Assembly: GCA_016932015.1 (NCBI GenBank) | Contig: JAFGDQ010000093.1 | Location: 1 to 33,206 of the forward strand | DNA length: 33,206 bases | Origin: Spirochaetota bacterium | Lineage (GTDB): Bacteria > Spirochaetota > UBA4802 > JAFGDQ01 | Reading direction: 5' to 3' | Part shown: positions 1 through 6,633 of the stretch, in pieces | How positions within the stretch are numbered: the stretch's first letter is position 1 | How the letters are laid out: the number at the start of each line of letters is the position of its first letter | Translations under genes and position numbers: made by a program | The notes under the pieces: generated by a model | Told to the model about the DNA's origin: nothing | What the model saw: only the letters and a program-made list of their open reading frames with translations | The model's database searches: none

Positions 1-84
1 AAAACGAGAATCGAAACGCCCATTGCGGACCCGCTTGATGTGGTGTTGTGGAGGCCGGGGGAGAAAAACCCCCGGCTATCCGAT
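1..84 (+). other. Probable 3' end of a class C group II intron (domains V and VI)
   Basis: Bases 17-45 fold like intron domain V. A CGC triad at 17-19 is followed by CAT (21-23) pairing with ATG (38-40) across a small bulge, and GCG (25-27) pairs with CGC (32-34) around a short loop. Bases 54-61 (GCCGGGGG) pair with 69-76 (CCCCCGGC) around AGAAAAA, and the trailing CTATCCGAT resembles domain VI with the intron 3' end near 84. A CGC rather than AGC triad is the class C signature, and this class usually inserts next to terminators. The reverse transcriptase would lie left of the window. The end lies about 9 bases from the stop of the convergent lipoprotein gene. The call rests on motif memory and hand folding; a plain terminator hairpin is the main alternative. 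Confidence 0.5.
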
Positions 85-92
85 TGGAAACT

Positions 93-1001
93 TCAGTCTT
101 TAATAAAGGACTGTCCTATGTCAAAATAAACAGACTGAGAATAGCCAGGCCATGGAAGAAACAGTAATGACCAAGCAGGGAATATTGAGATACAACTTGA
201 GTCCATTTCTCCAACTTCTTTTATTCGAAAAATAGTAAATTTATTTTTTGATATTGTGAATTGAATATTTTTCTTCTGGCCACTAGTAAACTTATAGACT
301 TTCCCTTCATAAAAAACATTACTATTTGAAATAGTATATTCTACTTCAGTAAAACCAGTTGGAACAGGTCTAATTATTATTTCATTAGGCATTATGTGCT
401 CATAGAAATAAAGCTTTCCATTTAACCATATACGCGTGAACCATACGCCATTTTTATTATTTGCTTTAATAGCTTCCGATAGGTTATCACTTGAAAAATC
501 TAAAATAAGAAAGCCATTATTACCTTCCTTATCAGTTATATCATTATTCTTTTTTGTGTCGAAATTATATTTAAATGAAGTCCTTCGACTAACTTTATCG
601 TAACTAATAATGAGGTGCGTTTCATTATCTTTTTTAATATTTACTTTGATTTCTCGCCATGAGTCACTTACCCAAGATTTGAATAATTTACTATTGTTCC
701 CTAATCTGTAAAAAATAGAATTTTCTCCAACATTTAATGGTATTTTTATTATTTCGTTGGGTAAAATTTTTGTACGAGATCTTATTGGAAATTTCGAATT
801 TATTCTTAATTGATATCCCCAAGTTATATTTAAAGGATTATCTTTTGCATCAGAAGTATAACTTTCTGGTAAATATTTTTCAGAAAAATCTAAAACAAGA
901 AAACCTACATCTTTATTCATTTCCTGTTTAATCTGATTTGAAGTACAAGAAATAAATAAAATGGATATTATTATAAGTTTTAGAATTTTCATAAATCTCA
1001 T
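93..1001 (-). CDS. Lipoprotein with two tandem copies of an unknown domain
   Basis: I do not recognise a named family. The start MRFMKILKLIIISILFISC is a lipoprotein signal with lipobox FISC and Cys19 as the lipidation site, so the protein should be anchored to a membrane facing the periplasm or outside. The rest is an internal duplication. The first copy begins GFLVLDFS (about residue 33) and the second GFLILDFS (about residue 162); each is followed by a PNEII strand (ILPNEIIKIP and IMPNEIIIRP). The alternating hydrophobic pattern suggests beta-sandwich domains. The C-terminus is hydrophobic and aromatic (FPAWSLLFLPWPGYSQ). Met4 is an alternative start and has a better distance to GGAAAG. 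The gene ends about 9 bases from the putative intron tail and looks intact. Confidence 0.8.
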   Translation of the reverse strand: MRFMKILKLIIISILFISCTSNQIKQEMNKDVGFLVLDFSEKYLPESYTSDAKDNPLNITWGYQLRINSKFPIRSRTKILPNEIIKIPLNVGENSIFYRLGNNSKLFKSWVSDSWREIKVNIKKDNETHLIISYDKVSRRTSFKYNFDTKKNNDITDKEGNNGFLILDFSSDNLSEAIKANNKNGVWFTRIWLNGKLYFYEHIMPNEIIIRPVPTGFTEVEYTISNSNVFYEGKVYKFTSGQKKNIQFTISKNKFTIFRIKEVGEMDSSCISIFPAWSLLFLPWPGYSQSVYFDIGQSFIKD

Positions 1002-1034
1002 TTACTTTCCAACATAATATTATAAGGCATAGCC

Positions 1035-1379
1035 TTATTTATAATCAATTACTTTATTTTCTAATCCTAACTCAACAATCTGCCTATATGTTAATTCCCA
1101 GACTTTTTCTATTGAATTCCATTTTCCGCCGGCAGATTTTACAAGTTTTCTGAGATACATATCATTATAATTTATTCTAATCGAAATTATTTTATTGGGA
1201 GGTATTCTTTTAGGTTTAGTATTTCTGATTTTATTATCAACAATAATTTCGACAGTAGTTATTCTCTTTTTGGATATCTCATCGTACCTGTATCTAATAC
1301 ATACAAGATCATCACCAAATTTTTCTGTCAGTTTTTTGGTTCCGGGTTGTCCGGGCTTTAATATTTTTTCAGTTTTCAT
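1035..1379 (-). CDS. Small conserved protein of unknown function
   Basis: About 114 residues, basic, with no signal peptide or membrane segment. The order is a Gly-Pro start (ILKPGQPGTKKLTEKFGDDL), a beta-rich centre (CIRYRYDEISKKRITTVEII) and a C-terminal VKSAGGKWNSIEKVWEL segment. From memory, proteins with the same three blocks (GQPGTKKL, VRYRYD, KAAGGKWN..VWEL) are scattered through environmental bacterial genomes, often near mobile DNA; I know no function for them. A TTG nine codons upstream (1406) could extend the frame, but neither start has a clear ribosome binding site, so I chose the ATG. A promoter-like TTGACA-17-TAATAT lies upstream at 1531-1559 on the same strand. Confidence 0.7.
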   Translation of the reverse strand: MKTEKILKPGQPGTKKLTEKFGDDLVCIRYRYDEISKKRITTVEIIVDNKIRNTKPKRIPPNKIISIRINYNDMYLRKLVKSAGGKWNSIEKVWELTYRQIVELGLENKVIDYK

Positions 1380-1530
1380 AGGTATAATATCGAAATGTGA
1401 AAGCAATATAATAGAAATGTTTAATATAAAATAAATATCTTATCCTGATAAACAAAATACCCGGAAAGAAAAAGTGAACCAACAGTATTTCAAAAAAAAG
1501 TAAGCATTATCGTAAATAAAATAGATTTAT

Positions 1531-1559
1531 ATATTAAAAAAAACATATTAATATGTCAA
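1531..1559 (-). promoter_or_regulatory. Putative sigma70-type promoter for the 1035-1379 gene
   Basis: On the minus strand TTGACA (1554-1559) is followed after 17 bases by TAATAT (1531-1536). The spacer contains a run of T. The start of transcription would be near 1524, giving a leader of about 145 bases. The DNA is very AT-rich, so matches by chance are common. Confidence 0.4.
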
Positions 1560-1589
1560 TTTTATTATTCAAAATTAACATAAATTTTA

Positions 1590-1638
1590 TGTCAAAAAGA
1601 TATTCAGCGCTCTTTCAAACATTAAAAGGGCGCTGAAT
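1590..1638 (-). terminator. Rho-independent terminator of the 1651-2283 gene
   Basis: ATTCAGCGC (1602-1610) pairs with GCGCTGAAT (1630-1638). The stem continues inward through TCTTT (1611-1615) with AAAGG (1625-1629), one pair being G-T, leaving a 9-base loop. On the minus strand the stem is followed within a few bases by TCTTTTTG. It sits 13 bases past the stop codon of the upstream gene. Confidence 0.75.
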
Positions 1639-1650
1639 TATACAGTCATG

Positions 1651-2283
1651 CTATGCTCCTGCTGTTGTTGTTAAGCTTGCTGCAGCGGAAATGTTTCCCG
1701 CGTTTGCGTAGTCAGCATCCGCAGCTATCGCGTATACGTGATATTCCGCACCCGGCTCAAGGCCGGTAATGCTGAACGGTGATGCAGGATCAGCACCGGA
1801 TTCATACATTGCAATACTGTTCGCCGGTTTCCCGTCGATAATTCTCTGAACAAAGAATATTACATGCCTCTGTTCCGTACCTGCAGGGAGGATAAATTCG
1901 CAAATAATCTCACCTGAAGCAGGGCCTGAGCCAGCGGATAATGATACAGGCTCGTTTTCGCCTGTGCTTTTAAAAAGCTCCATTGCCGTGTTGTCAAGAA
2001 TGCGGCCAATGTTTGCTTTAATGAAAGCATTGTAGCCGGACATGTTAATGTTCTGTTCCTCAGCATAAGCGTCCCATGCTGCATGCAGAGTGCTTCCTGC
2101 GCTTTTCCATACCAATACTGCAGTTGCGAACGCGTCTCTTATCTCGAGCTGTCTTTCGCTGCTGCCTCTTGAATGGGCTGAATACTGTCTTACGTAATTT
2201 GTGTCTTTCCATTTGGAAAATACTACGTTACCCATTCTGTTTCTTACGTCTGTTATTAATGGACTTAAAGTTACTTTTGACAT
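1651..2283 (-). CDS. Protein of unknown function with C-terminal Fn3-like domain
   Basis: 210 residues, no signal peptide. The N-terminal half (1-95) starts SPLITDVRNRMGNVVFSKWK and ends AWDAYAEEQNINMSGYNAF. From memory this pattern (SPxxxDxRxxxG..VFSxWK, then W..YA......SGYNAF) occurs in uncharacterised spirochaete and phage-like proteins. The C-terminal half (about 105-210) is Gly/Ala-rich and beta-like. Its ITGLEPGAEYHVYAIAADA is the typical E-F loop of a fibronectin type III fold. Ribosome binding site AAAGGAG is well placed before ATG. The gene is clearly richer in GC than its neighbours, which suggests transfer. It has its own terminator and stands alone. A virion or surface role is possible but not shown. 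Confidence 0.7.
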   Translation of the reverse strand: MSKVTLSPLITDVRNRMGNVVFSKWKDTNYVRQYSAHSRGSSERQLEIRDAFATAVLVWKSAGSTLHAAWDAYAEEQNINMSGYNAFIKANIGRILDNTAMELFKSTGENEPVSLSAGSGPASGEIICEFILPAGTEQRHVIFFVQRIIDGKPANSIAMYESGADPASPFSITGLEPGAEYHVYAIAADADYANAGNISAAASLTTTAGA

Positions 2284-2365
2284 TGTGTGTCTCCTTTTAT
2301 TGTTTTAGTTTTTTAAGGGCTTGTTTGTTTCATTCAGTAACTGTTTCGCATTTGCCCGGCCGGTT

Positions 2366-2396
2366 TCCGGATAATCCGTTTATGGAAATATCCGGA
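2366..2396. repeat. Inverted repeat forming a stable hairpin
   Basis: TCCGGATA (2366-2373) pairs with TATCCGGA (2389-2396), and inside it TCC pairs with GGA around GTTTAT. On the plus strand it is followed by GGCTTTTGCTTTTT, so it could terminate plus-strand transcription, although no plus-strand gene is visible before it. It could equally lie in the leader of the minus-strand gene that starts at 2283. Confidence 0.5.
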
Positions 2397-2758
2397 GGCT
2401 TTTGCTTTTTCAGTACGGAAATTTTTTTGCCCTTATATATATATACACGAAGACCTTACAATTGCGGCTTTGCTGCGCTTTGTGATGTGCCTGTAGCTCT
2501 ATGTCATAAAGTTAAGGATTGTTCTTTTCCCTTGATTTCTTAGAGGGGCAGGGCCGTATCATGCTAAAAAATATTGAGTTTTTATTACAGTGATCCTTTG
2601 ACCTCACCTGCATGGGGTGGGGGATGAGGGCACGTTGCAGGCATTGCTCTGTATCCATACCTTACATGATATATAATGTTATGCACGTGCAGCATTTTCG
2701 GCACCTATCATGATCCAAAAAACCATTCGGAAAAACTGTCAAATCAATCTTCACCCGA

Positions 2759-2791
2759 ACGATTAGAAAACGATTAGGAAACGATTAAACC
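2759..2791 (+). repeat. Three adjacent 11-base direct repeats
   Basis: ACGATTAGAAA (2759-2769), ACGATTAGGAA (2770-2780) and ACGATTAAACC (2781-2791) follow each other without a gap. A more degenerate copy, ACCATTCGGAA, begins at 2722. The period of 11 is close to one helical turn, so a protein could bind three times on one face. They lie about 330 bases upstream of the sigma factor gene. Confidence 0.65.
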
Positions 2792-2871
2792 AGAAATAGA
2801 ACTATGGAAGTATGAGTTGTATAATTTTAATTTTTTTTAAAAAAAAGTTAAAAAAATTTATCATTTTATAC

Positions 2872-2957
2872 AAATTTGAGTTTTCTTTGTAAGATTAATG
2901 TGTATATTATTATAAGGCAGTAAATTATAATTTTAGTACTCAAGTTTATCTTACAAA
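2872..2957. repeat. Interlocked inverted repeats (A-B-A'-B' order)
   Basis: AAATTTGAGT (2872-2881) has a near-perfect complement ACTCAAGTTT just before 2948. TTTGTAAGAT (2886-2895) has a perfect complement ATCTTACAAA (2948-2957). In this order the two stems interlock, which in RNA would be a pseudoknot and in DNA two overlapping dyads. The AT-rich background weakens the case. Confidence 0.35.
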
Positions 2958-3122
2958 TTTTTATAATATTGCCTCTTCTTTTCAAATCTTCACATTTTTT
3001 TAATCTTTGAAATTCTTTTAAATTATAAAAACTCTGTTAACCCCTGCATGTGTTTTACATGCTGAGGCAGAGGTATATAAAACTATAACAACAGGTACTA
3101 TGAAATAAACAGGAGAATAAAA

Positions 3123-3716
3123 ATGAAAACATTAAAGGAAATTGAAAAAAGTATTGCTCAGGGAATGAGCGAAGGAAACAGGAAATCATATATTGAATTC
3201 GTGGAAAAATATTCGCGTCCCATTTACAGGGAATGTTTGAAAGTAAGTAATGATTCCGATGAAGCAGATGACCATTTAAATGAAATTCTTATACGGATAG
3301 TTATTTCAATCGGACAATTTGATCCTGATATAAGCAGTATGCTCAGATGGGTCTTAAGTGTAACAAGAAACTACTTCAGGAACTATTTAAGGGACCAGCA
3401 GCTGAAACCGGAACTTGTATGTTATGAGGAGGACGCTCTTGATCTTTATGTACAAAGGCCTTTTGTTACAGAAGAAGATAATACTGATGATGAGGAAGAC
3501 GATGAGAATATACCGGACCTGATAAAGCTGAGAAAAGCGCTTGCAGGTATGAGCAAAAGAGACAGAAGCATTCTCTTTTACAGGGCAGACGGTTTCAGTT
3601 ATGAAAACATCGGCGAATTTCTCGGCATTAAAAGCGGAACTGCAATGACCGCATATTCAAGAGCTGTCAGAAAGATAAAAGATATGTTTGCTTGCGAGGT
3701 TAACGCATACGCTTAA
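3123..3716 (+). CDS. ECF-type sigma-70 family RNA polymerase sigma factor
   Basis: 197 residues. Region 2 spans about 20-95: RKSYIEFVEKYSRPIYREC, then DEADDHLNEI, FDPD and the helix VLSVTRNYFRNYLRDQQ that would bind the -10 element. A very acidic linker (EEDNTDDEEDDEN, about 117-129) leads to region 4 (about 135-190): LAGMSKRDRSILFYRADG, then FSYENIGEFLGIKSGTAMTAYSRAVRKIK, a helix-turn-helix for the -35 element. There is no region 1.1 or 3, as expected for ECF factors. The start has AGGAG six bases before ATG. No anti-sigma factor follows; the next gene is an RNase H after 280 bases. The elaborate upstream spacer suggests control at its own promoter. Confidence 0.85.
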   Translation: MKTLKEIEKSIAQGMSEGNRKSYIEFVEKYSRPIYRECLKVSNDSDEADDHLNEILIRIVISIGQFDPDISSMLRWVLSVTRNYFRNYLRDQQLKPELVCYEEDALDLYVQRPFVTEEDNTDDEEDDENIPDLIKLRKALAGMSKRDRSILFYRADGFSYENIGEFLGIKSGTAMTAYSRAVRKIKDMFACEVNAYA

Positions 3717-3800
3717 GTTCTTTAAGATAGAACCGCCTTTTGAGTATTGTGACAGATTTTCAAGGTGTAGCCTGTGTACCCGTTTGAACAGCTTTTCGAA

Positions 3801-3834
3801 GCCCCCTCCGGGGGGCGAACCATGCGCAGCATGG
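3801..3834. repeat. Two adjacent GC-rich hairpins, REP-like
   Basis: GCCCCC (3801-3806) pairs with GGGGGC (3811-3816) around a TCCG tetraloop. Three bases later CCATGC (3820-3825) pairs with GCATGG (3829-3834) around GCA. Both are GC-rich islands in AT-rich DNA between the sigma factor and RNase H genes. No T-run follows, so terminator function is doubtful. The layout is typical of dispersed intergenic palindromes, but I see only this copy in the window. Confidence 0.5.
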
Positions 3835-3996
3835 CTATGGGCAGAGAGCACAAAGATGTACTTTTAGCACTGAACAACTCAGACCCGGCACACAATAAAA
3901 TCTCACACATAACCCGAAAGACACCAAAATACTGATTGAAATTAATTCAAATGAATACAGAATATTGAACAACAGCAGCAAACAGGCAAAATATTA

Positions 3997-4755
3997 ATGA
4001 TAAAAAAACTTCACATGGAAATCATTGATGAAGATAAAGGAACTTATCATATAAAGATAAGCGGTAGCCATGTGGCCTTTTTAAAGTACAACCCGGAAAC
4101 AAGAAATCTCAGCTTTGAAAACACTAATGAAATTGTATCTTTTCTGCGGGATAATGAATACCAGTTCAGAAAACTTCTGCACAACAAAAGGAATCATACA
4201 TTTCATAAAAATTTTACTCTTGATTTTTCCATCATAGACGGAAAAGACGTTCAGGCATTTAATGATAAGAACAACCTTATGGTCTCTGATCACGGTAAAA
4301 TATATGCTCTCAGTGAAGATAAAAAAAAGGACCTCACAGAAATCTTTACTGACGGAAGCTTCCATCCAAAGAGGGATGCTGGTGCTTTTGCCTTTCTGGT
4401 GAAGAACAAAGACGGCTCGTATATAGAGAAAGGATTTATCTCTGAGAGCAAAAGTTCGGCACTTATAGAGCTTGAGGCAGTTATAGCTGCACTTGAATAT
4501 TATACTGACGATGTAAGGATAGTGACGGATTCACAATATGCGCGTAAGGGCATTGGTGAATGGATCATTCACTGGAAGCTGAATAACTGGACTACGGCAA
4601 ACGGGACAAAAGCGAAGAATATTGATATGTGGATGCGTCTTGATGAGCTTTGCAGCAGCAGGTATGTCGAATTTGCCTGGGTAAAGGCACACAGCAGTCA
4701 TTTTGAAAACGATTACTGCGACCTGCATTCCAGGGCCCTGATAGAGAGCTTGTAG
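3997..4755 (+). CDS. Ribonuclease HI with an extra N-terminal domain
   Basis: It cleaves the RNA strand of RNA-DNA hybrids in the cytoplasm. The RNase H domain covers about 113-252, and the catalytic set is complete by alignment with the E. coli enzyme: Asp119 (IFTDGSF), Glu158 (LIELEAVIAALE), Asp178 (VTDSQYARKGI), His232 (VKAHSSHFEN) and Asp242. The segment EWIIHWKLNNWTTANG matches the substrate-handle region. Residues 1-112 are not the usual hybrid-binding domain of long RNases HI; they are lysine- and aromatic-rich, and I do not recognise them. The ribosome binding site is weak (AGG 14 bases before ATG). The gene stands alone, with GC-rich hairpins upstream. Confidence 0.88.
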   Translation: MIKKLHMEIIDEDKGTYHIKISGSHVAFLKYNPETRNLSFENTNEIVSFLRDNEYQFRKLLHNKRNHTFHKNFTLDFSIIDGKDVQAFNDKNNLMVSDHGKIYALSEDKKKDLTEIFTDGSFHPKRDAGAFAFLVKNKDGSYIEKGFISESKSSALIELEAVIAALEYYTDDVRIVTDSQYARKGIGEWIIHWKLNNWTTANGTKAKNIDMWMRLDELCSSRYVEFAWVKAHSSHFENDYCDLHSRALIESL

Positions 4756-4964
4756 CATAAATAGATATTTTTCAGTAATACATCAGTCTAAAATAAAGTG
4801 TTCATTCCTCTGAATTAGAGTTTTATATAATACTTTTTAAATCTCCAGGCATAGTGCAGTTAAAAAAATCAGTAGCAATTTTCAGGATTTTCGTATAGAT
4901 TAACACTTCTAAAAGTGAGTCCGTTTTCTGAATTATATATGACGTATTAATATTTCGCAATTAT

Positions 4965-5738
4965 ATGAAAAGACTGATATTCTTATTCCATATAGTTTTT
5001 TTTCTTCGTACTATTTCTACCGCACAGGAGACGATACATTTAACCAATGGTGAATGGCCTCCGTATTTTTCAAAAGACCTCAAAGATTACGGCATAGGCT
5101 CGCGCGTAATAACAGAAGCGTTTGCTCTTGAAGGAGTTAAGGTTGAATACGGATTTTTCCCGTGGAGGCGGTCTCTTATGCTGGCTGAAAAAGGCGAATG
5201 GGATGGAGCTGTGGGATGGGAAATCAACAGCGAAAGACAGAAAAAATTTTATTCCAGTAACAAGGTCTGGGAAGCCCCCTGGGTATTCTTTCATTTAAAA
5301 TCAAAAAAGTTAGACTGGAAAACACTTGATGATTTGAAGGATCTTCATATTGGAGGAACGCTTGAATATATGTATACAGTGGAATTTCAAAAAGCTGAAC
5401 GTTCAGGTAAAATAAAAGTAGACAGAGCTGCATCAGACGGGCTCAACTTCAGAAAATTACTAAACGGTCGTATAGATATTTTTCCGCAGCTTATTGATGT
5501 CGGTTATTACCAGTTAAATAAACTTTTTGACAGGAAAACCGTTATTTTGTTTACTAATCATAACAGGCCGCTCGGGAAACATACGGAATATTTACTGTTA
5601 ACCAGAAAACATAAAAAAAACGAAAAGCTGATAATAGTTTTTAATAAAGGATTACAGAAATTAAAAGACAGCGGAAAATATGATGCTTATTTTAATGAAC
5701 TGAGAAGTGGAAAATATAACCGGTCTTTTAGAAACTAA
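4965..5738 (+). CDS. Periplasmic solute-binding protein, family 3 type
   Basis: 257 residues with a signal peptide (MKRLIFLFHIVFFLRTISTA, cleavage about 20/21). The mature protein begins TIHLTNGEWPPYFSKDLKDYG, the usual first strand of amino-acid-type (SBP_bac_3) binding proteins. It continues with FPWRRSLMLAEKGEWDGAVG (lobe contact), DLKDLHIGGTLEY (start of lobe 2) and NGRIDIFPQ. The end (FNKGLQKLKDSGKYDAYFNE) is also typical. No ABC permease or ATPase is adjacent, so it may serve a distant transporter or act as a sensor protein. The start has no strong ribosome binding site. The flanking spacers are long and AT-rich. Confidence 0.85.
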   Translation: MKRLIFLFHIVFFLRTISTAQETIHLTNGEWPPYFSKDLKDYGIGSRVITEAFALEGVKVEYGFFPWRRSLMLAEKGEWDGAVGWEINSERQKKFYSSNKVWEAPWVFFHLKSKKLDWKTLDDLKDLHIGGTLEYMYTVEFQKAERSGKIKVDRAASDGLNFRKLLNGRIDIFPQLIDVGYYQLNKLFDRKTVILFTNHNRPLGKHTEYLLLTRKHKKNEKLIIVFNKGLQKLKDSGKYDAYFNELRSGKYNRSFRN

Positions 5739-6633
5739 TAACAGATATAATTTATAAAATTTTGTTTTGTTAATTAGTACCGATTATTCATTTCAGTTTT
5801 TGTTTGGTTTTAATAATTAGTTCTTTTAAGCACACATAAATACATGAATATAGCGGATATTCACAAAAATAAAAACTGATTTAATCAAAACATGTTTAAA
5901 AATAATATTTTTTTAAAATTGACAATAAAGCAGCATAAATAAAAAATTGCTGTAATTATTATTCAAAAATATAATCTGCATTAGCGGATTACTAATACTT
6001 ATGGAAATTCTTATGTAAATGCAGTTTAAATATACGGTATTTTTAATGCTAACGATATCCCTGGTCTTTACCGCCTTCAATTAAATTGATTTATTAACTG
6101 AAGAGAAAAGAGATGGCGGTGCTTATTCAGCAGTTTCCCAATACTCTATAACCGGAATCACACTTTTGCCGCACAGTGTAATTCCGGAAAATCGGGTACT
6201 GAAACTTACCAGCAGACTGAAACAGTCTGCATCTTTCCTGACAATGGTCCCTTTGATATTGCTTTTATCTGTAAAGCAATTATCAGCCAAACCGGAAAAC
6301 CGGATATATTCTCAGGAAAGAGCCGCGAATTTTTTCACCGCAGCCGGCACATAAAGGTTATAAAACAAGCCGATAAAGTTCGGTTTTTTAAACCCAATCC
6401 CAGGAAACAACATTAAACCCGGATAATGCAGATATCACCTGCAGGCAGGTAACGCGTACATATGAACCGTACAGGTTTTATTATGCACTTTGTTCAGGAC
6501 ACTTATTACTGAATCATCCGGGAATCTGTATTTTATGAAGAAAATTAAAAACTGAATCCGACTCACGGAAAGAAAATTTTCAGTCCGGACGGAAATAAAA
6601 ATATAGTTAAATTTAAAGAAGTTTGAGGAAATA
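5739..6633. other. 895-base spacer: AT-rich half, then a hairpin-rich half
   Basis: I find no credible protein gene. 5739-6060 is AT-rich and contains TAGCGGAT twice (5851-5858 and 5982-5989). From about 6060 to 6620 the GC content rises and strong inverted repeats follow one another (6152-6187, 6212-6230, 6254-6285, 6367-6386, 6437-6450). One plus-strand frame is open for about 110 codons (about 6079-6414) but has no ATG, GTG or TTG start and resembles nothing I know. A decayed gene or a structured RNA are the two readings. The last bases before 6634 contain GAGG, the ribosome binding site of the next gene. Confidence 0.5.
6152..6389 (+). ncRNA. Candidate structured RNA: run of hairpins ending in a terminator-like stem
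   Basis: Four stems follow in order. CCGGAAT-C-ACACT (6152-6164) pairs with AGTGT-A-ATTCCGG (6175-6187). GCAGACTG (6212-6219) pairs perfectly with CAGTCTGC (6223-6230) around AAA. TGATA-TTGCTTT (6254-6265) pairs with AAAGCAA-T-TATCA (6273-6285). AAGCCGA (6367-6373) pairs with TCGGTTT (6380-6386), and T continues to 6389, as in a rho-independent terminator. A fifth stem, ACCTG/CAGGT, lies at 6437-6450. Direction is inferred only from the T-run. No known RNA family was recognised. Confidence 0.4.

Larger units (their letters stand above)
2284..3122. promoter_or_regulatory. Long spacer upstream of the sigma factor, with repeats
   Basis: I see no convincing gene in these 839 bases. They contain a hairpin at 2366-2396 (TCCGGATA/TATCCGGA) followed by T-rich sequence, a (TA)n run near 2434-2445, the palindrome TGCACGTGCA at 2682-2691, three 11-base direct repeats at 2759-2791, a T8A8 tract at 2831-2846, and interlocked inverted repeats at 2872-2957. 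A small hairpin GCATGT/ACATGC lies at 3046-3062. AGGAG before 3123 is the ribosome binding site of the sigma gene. Confidence 0.5.

Noticed and set aside
2076..2543. Plus-strand open frame of 155 codons
   Set aside because: Half of it lies antisense to the Fn3-like gene, it is Cys/Leu/Phe-rich without domain pattern, and has no ribosome binding site.
2759..2791. CRISPR array
   Set aside because: The repeats are only 11 bases long and have no spacers; no cas genes are present.
2831..2846. T8A8 tract as a specific site
   Set aside because: It is a plain homopolymer junction in AT-rich DNA and may only bend or stiffen the helix.
6166..6354. Plus-strand open frame of 62 codons with a hydrophobic stretch
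   Set aside because: It starts at TTG without a ribosome binding site and lies across the strong hairpins, which explain the sequence better.
6079..6414. Open plus-strand frame of about 110 codons
   Set aside because: It contains no ATG, GTG or TTG and no recognisable domain; kept only as a possible gene relic in the spacer note.
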